Below, piece after piece: positions 28,814 through 37,798 of a stretch of DNA of 41,077 nt. Position numbers and translations under genes: made by a program. Every line of letters starts with the position of its first letter. Position 1 is the first letter of the stretch. The stretch is from NCBI GenBank assembly GCA_018831055.1, contig JAHJRE010000145.1, positions 1 to 41,077 of the forward strand, in the 5' to 3' direction. Source of the DNA: Bacteroidota bacterium. GTDB taxonomy: Bacteria > Bacteroidota > Bacteroidia > Bacteroidales > B18-G4. Below the pieces are notes generated by a model that worked only from the letters and a program-made list of their open reading frames with translations, was not told the origin of the DNA and ran no database searches.

Positions 28814-28962
28814 TGTAGGATAATATTTTAACCTATATTTGTTAATATTTTGTGGTTTTACGGTTTGCACATAATTAAAAAAGGTGTAACTTGTGCCACT
28901 ATTTAACATGTATTTAACACAAAATTAATATTCTGTTAAACCAAAAATCAAACCCATCTAAC

Positions 28963-31761
28963 ATGAAAAATAAAATTTTACCATTTCGCTATTTGGTTTA
29001 TGTAATTGGTTTGTCATTTTTCCTGTTCCTTTCTTTCAGTGCCGGTTTATATGGCCAAACGACCGTAGACTGGGTTGAGCTCGGTCCCAACAATATGGCC
29101 GGCAAAACGAAAGCAGTCATCTTTGACAACCAGGATGCTTCCGCTCAGACCGTTTATGCAGCAAGCACAACCGGTGGTATTTACATTACTACCAACCTGG
29201 GTCAAACCTGGTCAAAACTTGACGGGCCGGAAAATGCCCTTCATGTATCTGCCATGGTACAGGATGCCAGCGGAACCATTTATGCCGGAACCGGAAACAC
29301 TGAATCGAATGATATCGGTAACGGGATTTGGAAATCCACCGATGGAGTGAATTTCATTCAGATACCCTCCACGGTTCCGAATTTTGTTTCCGAAGACTGG
29401 TGGTTCATTTACAAATTAGCTGTTGATCCGGCAGGAAACAGAATATTTGCCGCTACCAATGCCGGCCTGCGATATTCCGGAGACGGCGGAAATACCTGGA
29501 CCCTGGCTAAGACTTCAGACGATGTTGAACTGTCGGGCGAAGGCTTTGACATAGAAGTTGGTTCAAACGGAATACTTCTGGCCGATAACGCTACCCTGGG
29601 TTACTATTCCCCTACCGGCAATCCATCGGCATTCATGCTTATCGACACCCTTCCCGATTACTCCGGAAGAGTTGAATTCGCCATCGCTCCATCCAATCCC
29701 GATATCATGTTTGCTACCGTAGTTACACCAACCGGTGCACTTAACTCGGTTTGGAGAACCAGCAACGGTGGAGGTGATTGGTATGTTGTCGCTCCGGGTG
29801 GATCTACTGCATTGAATTTCTTCAATTCAGGAAACAATGTCGGTGATGGTAACGGCCTAACGAATAACGTGCTAAAAGTTATGGTAGATGATCCGGACAG
29901 GATCCTCCTTGGCGGTGTTAATATGTGGGAAGGAAAGAAAATTGATGATGATGGATTCTTCCAATGGACTATGAGATCCAATGGAGATAACAATAATCCT
30001 GCCAGTCCTTATTATTTTTCATATGTCCGCCCGAATCATTATGATTATGTTTTCCGCCCTACCAACAGCCGGGAAATCATGATCGCCACACAGGGAGGTG
30101 TTTTTGCAGGAATACTTAATTCGATCGAATTTACTTTCGAACCCAAACACAGAAACTACTATTCCACACAGTTTACTTCTGTCGGTGTTTCAGGAGACAA
30201 ACGCAAAGTGATAGGCGGAACCCTTTCTAACGGTACAGTAAGAATTGACGGAGCCGGTAATCAAACTACCGCAAAATACGGCTACGATGTGTATTTCGAT
30301 GCAAATGGTTTTGCCAGTTTATCCTCCGGTGGATATTGCGAAATCCCTATCATTGATCCCATGGTAGCCATCTATTCCCAGGCCGATGGCAATTTCAGAA
30401 GATCAGAAGACCTTGGTGTAAACTGGTCGGCTACCTTCTTCAGCAGCGATGTAAGCGGAACCTTCACCGCCAATGCCGGTTTCTATGCCCCTACCATCCT
30501 GTGGGAAAACTTTGAAGATTATCAAAGCTATGATACCACATGGTTTGTTGCCGATAAACCTTACAACACCGGCGAGAAAATACTTGTTAAAAGCAATAAC
30601 CGTGCATTCCCGTTCTATTCCACAACCCCTGTAGCTCTCTCCCCTGGAGATAGCCTCCCGGTGAAGGATATCATCTCTACCAAATATTTCCTCGGAGCTT
30701 ACGACGATGCCATTTGGATGACCAAGGAAATCCTTTACTTCGGAAAAGAACCCGAATGGTTCAAAATTGCCGACAAATCAAATTCAAATTACGATGGAAC
30801 CCCCAGCAGCCTGGCTCTTTCTGCCGATGCCAACTACCTCTGGGTGGGTACACAGGAAGGCCGGCTTTACCGGATATCTAATCTGCGCAATGCTTATGAT
30901 TATGACCGTGCCGATGTACGCAGCCCCTTCTGTATCGTTTCGGTCACTGAAGTGCCCATCAATTGGGATGCCTCCGGTGATCCAATAGATGTTCCGATCT
31001 CCTCCCTCTATGTTGACCCGAATAATTTTGATAATGTCATTCTTACCCTTGAAGTTTTCGGCGTTCCTCAAACCGTGATGAAAACCACTAATGGATTGGC
31101 CCAAACTCCGGTATTTGCAACAATTCAGGGAAATATTCCCAACTTGCCTGCCTTTGCTTCTCTTATTGAAATGGACAATCCCGATATTGCCTTTGTAGGA
31201 ACAAATCAAGGCATTTTCATGACGGAAAACTTCACATCCGGCAATCCTACCTGGTTTGTACCTGAAGATCCTAGTGGTTTCACCATCGGAACAACCCCTG
31301 TTTATATGTTAAAACAACAATTGATTTCCAAACAGGATTTTACCTATACCTATTGGAATGGTGTGGATTCCCTCAAAGCTACATATAAGGGAACCAACAA
31401 CTACGGTGTGATTTACGCAGCTTCCTATGGAAGAGGATTGTTCCTGTGCGACCAGTTCCAGAAACCCGTTGGTATCTTTGATCCGGGTATAGGCAAAAAA
31501 TCAGGAAATGATCTGCTGATTTATCCAAATCCCGTTTCCAATACGGCCAATGTCATGATTACCATGGAAAAAGCCGGTACGGTCGACCTTTTGGTATTTG
31601 ACCTGAATGGAAAAGTAATCATGCAGGAAAGCATCCGTCAGCAAAACAGCGGAACTTCAACAATTCAGCTGAGTACTGATGACCTGCCCAATGGAACATA
31701 TTTCCTGCAGGTGATCTCCGATCAGCAGAAATCTGTTTCCAAATTTGTTGTGATCAAGTAA
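28963..31761 (+). CDS. Secreted BNR/sortilin-like beta-propeller protein with T9SS sorting domain
   Basis: A 932-residue exported protein. Signal peptide about 1-31 (ending AGLYGQ). The body carries BNR/Asp-box style repeats (NLGQTWSKL, GNGIWKSTDG, GGNTWTLA, RTSNGGGDWYVV), the pattern of VPS10/sialidase-like beta-propellers that bind or cleave glycans or proteins. The last about 80 residues form a T9SS type A sorting domain: LIYPNPVSN, a VFDLNGKV segment and the ending LPNGTYFLQVIS...FVVIK. It is therefore expected to be secreted or surface-anchored through the type IX system. No catalytic residues identified, so the ligand or substrate is unknown. Confidence 0.9.
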   Translation: MKNKILPFRYLVYVIGLSFFLFLSFSAGLYGQTTVDWVELGPNNMAGKTKAVIFDNQDASAQTVYAASTTGGIYITTNLGQTWSKLDGPENALHVSAMVQDASGTIYAGTGNTESNDIGNGIWKSTDGVNFIQIPSTVPNFVSEDWWFIYKLAVDPAGNRIFAATNAGLRYSGDGGNTWTLAKTSDDVELSGEGFDIEVGSNGILLADNATLGYYSPTGNPSAFMLIDTLPDYSGRVEFAIAPSNPDIMFATVVTPTGALNSVWRTSNGGGDWYVVAPGGSTALNFFNSGNNVGDGNGLTNNVLKVMVDDPDRILLGGVNMWEGKKIDDDGFFQWTMRSNGDNNNPASPYYFSYVRPNHYDYVFRPTNSREIMIATQGGVFAGILNSIEFTFEPKHRNYYSTQFTSVGVSGDKRKVIGGTLSNGTVRIDGAGNQTTAKYGYDVYFDANGFASLSSGGYCEIPIIDPMVAIYSQADGNFRRSEDLGVNWSATFFSSDVSGTFTANAGFYAPTILWENFEDYQSYDTTWFVADKPYNTGEKILVKSNNRAFPFYSTTPVALSPGDSLPVKDIISTKYFLGAYDDAIWMTKEILYFGKEPEWFKIADKSNSNYDGTPSSLALSADANYLWVGTQEGRLYRISNLRNAYDYDRADVRSPFCIVSVTEVPINWDASGDPIDVPISSLYVDPNNFDNVILTLEVFGVPQTVMKTTNGLAQTPVFATIQGNIPNLPAFASLIEMDNPDIAFVGTNQGIFMTENFTSGNPTWFVPEDPSGFTIGTTPVYMLKQQLISKQDFTYTYWNGVDSLKATYKGTNNYGVIYAASYGRGLFLCDQFQKPVGIFDPGIGKKSGNDLLIYPNPVSNTANVMITMEKAGTVDLLVFDLNGKVIMQESIRQQNSGTSTIQLSTDDLPNGTYFLQVISDQQKSVSKFVVIK

Positions 31762-31797
31762 ATTATACATTTATTCAATTTCATAAATCCATTGAAT

Positions 31798-34092
31798 ATG
31801 AAAAAACTTTTATCAACACTCATTTTTCTCCTCGTCATAGCCTTGATCCAGTTGGCTGCCCAGAACCGGGTGTATACCCCGAACCTGATCTCACCGGAAA
31901 ATGAGGCCCTGGGCGTAGTACCTGATATCATTCTCAACTGGCAGGCTGTCTCAGGAATCCACGGGGAAGTAACGTATGATGCTCAGCTCGATACGGATCC
32001 GGCTTTTAGTAATCCGGTTACCTTTAATACCAATCTCAGCGGAGCACAGATGGAAGATCTGATATTCGGACAGCAATACTACTGGCGGGTCAGGGCCATC
32101 GACGGCCCGGATATTTCCGACTGGTCTGTAGTTTGGTCGTTTACCGTGCTCAACACCATGAAACTTTTAAAACCGGCTAACTTTAAAATCGACCAGGCAC
32201 CCGATGTAGAACTCGGCTGGACAGGTATCACCGGAGCCGACTACTACGATATCCAGATCGATACTTCATACTACTGGAAAAACCGTAGCGGCATCACCAG
32301 CGTTGACATCAATGATGTTGCCCTTATCAGCGAAACCGAAGCCTGGCTGGTTGGAAACAGCGGCCTCTTGCTCCATTATGCCGGAGACTCTTTTGAAATT
32401 GTCCTCGATACCCTCACGGATAAGAATCTCAACGCCGTATCAATCACTGCCGGTGGTGGATTCGGAGCTGCAGTAGGTGACGACGGAACCGTCGTGTACT
32501 GGGAAGGTACCGAATGGGATATTGAACCGGCTTCAGGTATCACCGAAGATCTGCAATGCGTGGCATTCCTTGCAAACGACAACGGCTGGGCAGGTGGACT
32601 GGGTGGCGCTCTTTACCACTTCGACGGATCTGTCTGGAACGACGCAGGTACTTCCTTTAGCGATGATATTTACGGAATGTATTTCGTTGATGAAAACAAC
32701 GGATGGATCGTCGGTAAAGGCGGATTCATTGCTTACTGGAACGGAACCGAATGGACAGAGCAAAGCTCTCCAATAACAAGAGATATTACCGATGTCTCTT
32801 TCATTGCCGATAATTATGGATGGGCTTGCTCCAAAGGCGGAAAACTTATTCATTATGATGGTTTTGAATGGACAGAAGCAACAAGCGGTATCACAAAAGA
32901 CCTCACTTCCATTGCATTCCTCACTCCTACACTGGGTTATGCCATTGGTATTGAAGGTAACCTTTTGGAATATGATGGTATCAACTGGTTTACATCAACC
33001 ATAGGTTTCCAGACCGATTACTATGCCATCAGATTTTTCGGTGGTGACATGGGCTTTGCAACAGGAAAAAGCGGTACCATCATGAAATATGACCTGGGTG
33101 GATTTGTTACTCCAGGAAACATTATTTCGGTTCCGGGTAATGAAGTCCTGAAAAAGATGCAATACCTCCTCTTCGGAGAAGTCTACGCATGGAGGATCAG
33201 AGCAAGACATGCTACCGATACCTCCGGCTGGTCACAGGCCTGGTCGTTCACAACACAGGCAGCACCGGAATTGCAAAAACCAGCAGAAGACGCAGCAGAC
33301 CTGGGTATGTTTGAAAAGTTTGAATGGAAAAAAATAACCGGAGTTGTTGATTATACACTCGAAATGGACACCGACCCGGCTTTCTCTGCTCCGTTGATCT
33401 ACATCAGCGAAACCAATAGCGATAGTATCGAGTTCTATCACTTCGGGGAAACGATGTACTGGAGAGTCAGGGCCAATCACCTGAAGGATCATTCAGACTG
33501 GTCTGCCGTAAGAATGTTTACCAATATCGACATTGTTTACCTTGACCTGCCCCAGAATGGAGCGATTAACCAAATAGATAAACCCACTCTTTCCTGGGAT
33601 GCCATTTCAGGTGTTGATTTTTATGAAGTACTTTACGACACCCTTCCTGATATGATAAATCCCTGCTGCCAGGAAATTATTGACGCACCCAAAAGCAATT
33701 ATAAGATTGGCTGGGCTTTACGTGCTGGAAAGACGTATTACTGGAAAGTCCGCGCTATAAAAGGTGTTGACACAACACAATATAGTGAAAAGTGGTCTTT
33801 CACGGTTGCCGGGCCTCAGGGAATCCAGGAAATCAGTGAGCAGAATCTGAATATGTATCCTAATCCAAGCAATGGGTATATTTACCTGGACTACAATGCA
33901 CAGCAATCTACAACCCTGCAGGTTTATGTTTTGGACCTCGTCGGTCAGATACTCATGGAACAGGAAGTTACTTTCAGCGAAGGAAGTAATACCCGTAAAC
34001 TGGATCTGAACAACCTCTCAAATGGAATATACATTCTGAGGTTCCAGAACGGAGAACAACACTTCTCCAGAAAGATAAATCTGTTTAAATAA
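31798..34092 (+). CDS. Secreted Fn3/seven-blade propeller protein with T9SS sorting domain
   Basis: A 764-residue exported protein, start at ATG 31798 (an in-frame TTG at 31792 adds only two residues). Signal peptide about 1-22. Four fibronectin-like repeats are marked by YYWRVRA/YWKVRA and WSFT motifs at about 25-118, 124-487 (interrupted), 490-576 and 580-670. The second is interrupted by seven about 40-residue Ycf48-like repeats (about 165-438; motif GW..G.GG.L.hydG.eW). The C-terminal T9SS domain runs about 680-764 (LNMYPNPSNG, LSNGIYILRF). It follows the previous cargo gene by 36 bases, probably in one transcript. Confidence 0.88.
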   Translation: MKKLLSTLIFLLVIALIQLAAQNRVYTPNLISPENEALGVVPDIILNWQAVSGIHGEVTYDAQLDTDPAFSNPVTFNTNLSGAQMEDLIFGQQYYWRVRAIDGPDISDWSVVWSFTVLNTMKLLKPANFKIDQAPDVELGWTGITGADYYDIQIDTSYYWKNRSGITSVDINDVALISETEAWLVGNSGLLLHYAGDSFEIVLDTLTDKNLNAVSITAGGGFGAAVGDDGTVVYWEGTEWDIEPASGITEDLQCVAFLANDNGWAGGLGGALYHFDGSVWNDAGTSFSDDIYGMYFVDENNGWIVGKGGFIAYWNGTEWTEQSSPITRDITDVSFIADNYGWACSKGGKLIHYDGFEWTEATSGITKDLTSIAFLTPTLGYAIGIEGNLLEYDGINWFTSTIGFQTDYYAIRFFGGDMGFATGKSGTIMKYDLGGFVTPGNIISVPGNEVLKKMQYLLFGEVYAWRIRARHATDTSGWSQAWSFTTQAAPELQKPAEDAADLGMFEKFEWKKITGVVDYTLEMDTDPAFSAPLIYISETNSDSIEFYHFGETMYWRVRANHLKDHSDWSAVRMFTNIDIVYLDLPQNGAINQIDKPTLSWDAISGVDFYEVLYDTLPDMINPCCQEIIDAPKSNYKIGWALRAGKTYYWKVRAIKGVDTTQYSEKWSFTVAGPQGIQEISEQNLNMYPNPSNGYIYLDYNAQQSTTLQVYVLDLVGQILMEQEVTFSEGSNTRKLDLNNLSNGIYILRFQNGEQHFSRKINLFK

Positions 34093-34107
34093 AAAATAAA
34101 ACCACAT

Positions 34108-34139
34108 AAAAAACCGGGCTTGAAAAAGTCCGGTTTTTT
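34108..34139. terminator. Bidirectional terminator between convergent genes
   Basis: AAAAAACCGG (34108-34117) pairs with CCGGTTTTTT (34130-34139), extended by a C-G and a G-T pair, with a loop of eight bases. It has T-runs on both strands, so it can end the T9SS cargo transcript and the opposing outer-membrane protein gene. Its T-run reaches the stop codon of the minus-strand gene at 34140. Confidence 0.85.
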
Positions 34140-34928
34140 TTATTTCCCTAAACGGTTGTATCGTTTACCCAGACTGAATGTTAAGTATAAAGTGGGGAAT
34201 ATTTCCTGTTCATCCTGAAATGCCATGATCGGAATACCAATGGGGAAAAATTCCAGAATACCGCCTACTTCAAGAGACTTTATCCTGGAATTATATTCAC
34301 CGAATTCAAAATTGAAACCGAATTTTCCATAAAGACCCGGATAAAAGCGAATTTGATTTAATCCCATTGAAAAAGGGGCACGTCCGTAAATATTATCTAA
34401 AAAATGCTTTTCCGGGTCATATTTCTCAGCATCAATGGTATAATCATAATCGGGCGAATAGAAATTCAAAATATACAAATAAATGGGTTTGGTGATGGCT
34501 ACCGATAATCCGGCAAAATATAAAACCCGAACCTCAACTCCACCCCATGCAGGCTTTCGGTTAAGCAAATGGTCGAAACCAACCCCGCCACGAAGCATAT
34601 AAACATGATTCAGCTTACCATATACATAACTTCTTGCATTGCTGAAATAAGGATTGATGATTCGCACCTGCTTGGGAGATTTCATGCTTACTGCCTGCAC
34701 TTCCCATAAAAATGTCCTGAAATAGGTAACGTTCTTTCCTTTTCTGAATTGAAGCCCCATTCCGAGATTGTGAAGCACCAAACCACCGCTGAACTGCTTC
34801 TTTAACAAAACTGTATTGAGGATGCTGTCCTCTTCCCAGTTATTTTGTGCCGCCACCCGGCCGCTGGCAATAAGAAAGAGACCACAAAGAAAGATGAGCT
34901 TGAGTCTTGATAACATTAATCCATCCAT
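34140..34928 (-). CDS. Putative outer-membrane beta-barrel protein
   Basis: A 262-residue exported protein with a signal peptide (about 1-27, ending GRVAAQ) and alternating amphipathic beta strands rich in aromatic residues with glycine turns (for example GGVGFDHLL, VEVRVLYFAGLSVAI, GLYGKFGFNFEFGE, LYLTFSLGKRY), typical of an outer-membrane barrel of about 10-12 strands. I do not recognise a named family. The start could also be Met5 (MLSRLK). It follows the small lipoprotein gene by 51 bases on the same strand, so the pair is probably co-transcribed. Confidence 0.75.
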   Translation of the reverse strand: MDGLMLSRLKLIFLCGLFLIASGRVAAQNNWEEDSILNTVLLKKQFSGGLVLHNLGMGLQFRKGKNVTYFRTFLWEVQAVSMKSPKQVRIINPYFSNARSYVYGKLNHVYMLRGGVGFDHLLNRKPAWGGVEVRVLYFAGLSVAITKPIYLYILNFYSPDYDYTIDAEKYDPEKHFLDNIYGRAPFSMGLNQIRFYPGLYGKFGFNFEFGEYNSRIKSLEVGGILEFFPIGIPIMAFQDEQEIFPTLYLTFSLGKRYNRLGK

Positions 34929-34979
34929 TGTCAGATATAGAAACGGAGGATTACATGTCTGAAATTACCTGTAATCCAA

Positions 34980-35108
34980 TTAATAATTCTGTTGCTTCTG
35001 ATATTTATAAGACTCCCCGTAGGCGGCGCAACGGTTGCCGGAACCACAGGAGGAAAGAAGAACGACAGCAATGATTGCTACAGTAATGATAATAGCCAGT
35101 TTTTTCAT
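34980..35108 (-). CDS. Small lipoprotein, 42 residues
   Basis: An ORF below common length cut-offs. It reads MKKLAIIITVAIIAVVLLSS then Cys21, a textbook lipoprotein signal peptide with LSSC lipobox, and a 22-residue mature part containing CGSGNRCAAYGESYKYQK. The mature peptide would have a lipidated Cys and one further Cys. A candidate promoter lies just upstream. The function is unknown; it precedes the outer-membrane protein gene in the same direction. Confidence 0.75.
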   Translation of the reverse strand: MKKLAIIITVAIIAVVLLSSCGSGNRCAAYGESYKYQKQQNY

Positions 35109-35147
35109 ATTTTTACCTTTTGATCAAAGCAGATAGATTTTACAATA

Positions 35148-35178
35148 CAAAGTAAAATTATTTTTCTTTTAATAACAA
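35148..35178 (-). promoter_or_regulatory. Candidate promoter of the small lipoprotein
   Basis: On the minus strand, TTG (35178-35176), a 20-base spacer and TTACTTTG (35155-35148), one mismatch from TAnnTTTG. It is about 40 bases upstream of the lipoprotein start. The surrounding 120 bases between divergent genes are very A/T rich. Confidence 0.4.
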
Positions 35179-35231
35179 CAATTACTTCAAGATATTGTTA
35201 TTGAAACTCAGGTAATTATTTATAAATCAGG

Positions 35232-35912
35232 ATGAACAGGATAAACCCAGATATTGAGCCATCCTGGAAGGCATTGCTCATAGAAGAATTTAACCAGCCA
35301 TATTTCCTATCCCTGAAAGAATTTCTGGTTGAAGAAAAGAAGAAACACACAGTTTACCCTCCTGGGAAACTCATTTTCAATGCCTTTAACCTGACACCTT
35401 TTGATGATGTGAGGGTGGTAATCCTTGGCCAGGATCCCTACCATGGAAGCGGACAGGCGCATGGGCTTTGTTTTTCAGTGCCCGTTGGGGTTCCTCCTCC
35501 TCCCTCTCTGGTAAATATTTTCAAAGAAATTGAAAGCGATCTTGGTATCAGGGCTCCTAAGCACGGAAATCTCGAAAAATGGGCCCGCCAGGGAGTATTG
35601 CTTATTAACGCCACGCTTACGGTCAGAGCTAATCAGGCAGGGTCGCACCAGAACAAAGGCTGGGAGAAATTTACCGACTCAGTGATAAAAGATTTATCAG
35701 ATAGAAAGGACAACCTTGTATTCCTGCTTTGGGGGAATTATGCTCTCGCTAAGGCTGCCATCATAGATGGTTCAAAGCATCATATCCTGAAAGCACCCCA
35801 TCCTTCGCCCCTTTCAGCAAGCAGAGGATTTTTTGGCTGCCGGCATTTTAGCAAGACTAACGAAATACTCCGGCAAAACGGCCTTAAGGAAATAGACTGG
35901 AGATTAGAATAA
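35232..35912 (+). CDS. ung: Uracil-DNA glycosylase, family 1
   Basis: A 226-residue UNG that excises uracil from DNA in base excision repair. The water-activating motif GQDPYH (Asp68), the uracil-binding [24 protein letters not shown] and the catalytic-loop HPSPLSA (His190) followed by [13 protein letters not shown] are all present. Length fits the family. It is divergent from the lipoprotein gene and is followed closely by the Omp85-like gene. Confidence 0.97.
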   Translation: MNRINPDIEPSWKALLIEEFNQPYFLSLKEFLVEEKKKHTVYPPGKLIFNAFNLTPFDDVRVVILGQDPYHGSGQAHGLCFSVPVGVPPPPSLVNIFKEIESDLGIRAPKHGNLEKWARQGVLLINATLTVRANQAGSHQNKGWEKFTDSVIKDLSDRKDNLVFLLWGNYALAKAAIIDGSKHHILKAPHPSPLSASRGFFGCRHFSKTNEILRQNGLKEIDWRLE

Positions 35913-35940
35913 GAACCTCTTGATTTCGTTTCTATTTTGC

Positions 35941-37695
35941 ATGTTTCAGGAAAGACTTAAAATAGCGTTTATCCTGTTTCTGGTCCTCCAAACAGGGATG
36001 TACCTGCATTCACAGGAGTCATTTACATTGGAGATCAGGTATTCGTATATGCAGGAATCCAGGTTGCCTTCTCTCCGTTATGAAAGCAGCTTTGCCAGTA
36101 TTGAATGGCGTGATCATGAAACAGGGAAAGCACTTTCTTTTCTTTATGGACAAGGATTTCCCGAAGCTTATATAGATTCTTCCAATTACGACTCTACGCA
36201 TCAGACAATCTGGATTAATCCCGGACCGCGTTATCAATTCACAGGATTAAGACCCGGAAATGCCGATCCCGAAATACTCCGTGGAGCAGGATACAGGAAA
36301 TCCATGAATTACCGGAATACCATATTTAATTATAATAATCTTTCATCCTTCCTGGAAAAAATACTCATTTATCTGGAAAACCATGGATACCCCTTTGCCA
36401 CGGTGAAACTCGACTCTATTAGTATAAACCACGGAGAAATTTCCGCGGCGCTAAATATCGACAGGAATATACCGGTAAGCATCGACAGTATACATATAAA
36501 AGGGGATGCTCGCATCACACGAAATTATATTTACCAGTATCTTGGCATCAAACCCGGTGATGCTTATAACGAATCAAGAATTCGGAAAATCGGCAGCAGG
36601 ATAAACAGCATTCCTTTTATCTCAAATCTGTCGCCCCACGAAGTAGCCTTTACGCCCGAAGCAGCATCCCTATACCTGTACCTTGGAAAGAAAAAAGCAA
36701 GCCAGTTCGATGGTATTATCGGACTGGCCCCCAACGATAAGACCAGCGGCAAGCTTTTGTTAACCGGCGATGTTAAACTGAAACTGATAAATATTATTGG
36801 TAAAGGTGAATTGATTGATATCAACTGGAAGAAGCTGGAGGAAAGCTCACAAGACCTGCGCCTCCATTTCAATATCCCATACCTATTCAAAACGCCCTTT
36901 GGGCTGGATTACCAATTCCAGCTTTATAAAAAAGACACCAGTTATATCCGCTTAAACAACAATATCGGAATCCAGTATCTTTTTTATGGGAATAATTATA
37001 TAAAAGCCTATTACGAAGCTGGTAATTCCTCATTGATCAGTACATACGGATTGGAGTTCGCCACCACACTGCCCCCCTGGGCAGATGTGAAAACAGGATA
37101 CTACGGATTGGAAGCCTCCACAGAAAACCTGGATTACCGGTTTAACCCGCGTTCAGGATACACAATCCTCGTAAGCGGAGCAGCCGGTAATAAGAATATA
37201 AGAAAAAATGATGCTATCAACCCGGTATTGTACGACAATATGGATCTTTCCGGCACTCAGTACAAAACCTATTTACGCATGTCGGGATTTATCCCCTTGG
37301 CCCGGAAATTCACTGTGATGGCTTCTACAGAGGGAGCATGGCTGAGTGGCGACAATTTATTTGAGAATGAGCTTTTCCGCTTCGGAGGATTAAAAACCTT
37401 ACGGGGATTTGATGAGGAATCCCTCAGTGCAAACATATATAATATCCTTACTGCCGAAGTCCGTTATCTCTTTGAGCGCAACTCCTATGTAAGTCTTTTC
37501 TGGAACGGGGCCTATTACGAAAAAACAACGCATGAAGAAGATATTATCGACAGGCCATATGGATTCGGAGCAGGGCTGAGTTTTGCCACCCGCGCAGGGA
37601 TTTTTTCAGTAAGCTATGCATTGGGAAAGGAATTCAACAATCCCATCGACCTTAAAAGTGCAAAGATCCACTTCGGCATAACAGCCGCCTTTTAA
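35941..37695 (+). CDS. Small Omp85/BamA-superfamily outer-membrane protein
   Basis: A 584-residue protein starting at ATG 35941 (the in-frame TTG at 35920 adds seven residues). Signal peptide about 1-25. One POTRA-like domain (about 175-245: IDSIHIKGDARITRNYIYQYLGIKPGDAY) precedes a C-terminal 16-strand-type barrel (about 255-584). The conserved loop-6 motif is visible in GGLKTLRGFDEES (about residue 488), and the last residue is Phe, the usual barrel signal. Shorter than BamA (which has five POTRA), it resembles TamA-like members. It may insert or export outer-membrane proteins; the partner is not evident. Confidence 0.85.
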   Translation: MFQERLKIAFILFLVLQTGMYLHSQESFTLEIRYSYMQESRLPSLRYESSFASIEWRDHETGKALSFLYGQGFPEAYIDSSNYDSTHQTIWINPGPRYQFTGLRPGNADPEILRGAGYRKSMNYRNTIFNYNNLSSFLEKILIYLENHGYPFATVKLDSISINHGEISAALNIDRNIPVSIDSIHIKGDARITRNYIYQYLGIKPGDAYNESRIRKIGSRINSIPFISNLSPHEVAFTPEAASLYLYLGKKKASQFDGIIGLAPNDKTSGKLLLTGDVKLKLINIIGKGELIDINWKKLEESSQDLRLHFNIPYLFKTPFGLDYQFQLYKKDTSYIRLNNNIGIQYLFYGNNYIKAYYEAGNSSLISTYGLEFATTLPPWADVKTGYYGLEASTENLDYRFNPRSGYTILVSGAAGNKNIRKNDAINPVLYDNMDLSGTQYKTYLRMSGFIPLARKFTVMASTEGAWLSGDNLFENELFRFGGLKTLRGFDEESLSANIYNILTAEVRYLFERNSYVSLFWNGAYYEKTTHEEDIIDRPYGFGAGLSFATRAGIFSVSYALGKEFNNPIDLKSAKIHFGITAAF

Positions 37696-37798
37696 CATTT
37701 ACCGGCAAATCATACGGAGAAAAAATCAATATCCTCAGACTTATCATTGCACTTAAAAAAATGCTATCTTGCATCGTTTATTAACCAAAATTTGTGCT

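Noticed and set aside
37747-37771. Possible promoter (TTG, 15 bases, TATCTTGC) before the FadL-type gene
   Set aside because: The spacer is too short and the -7 box has two mismatches; not strong enough to list as a feature.
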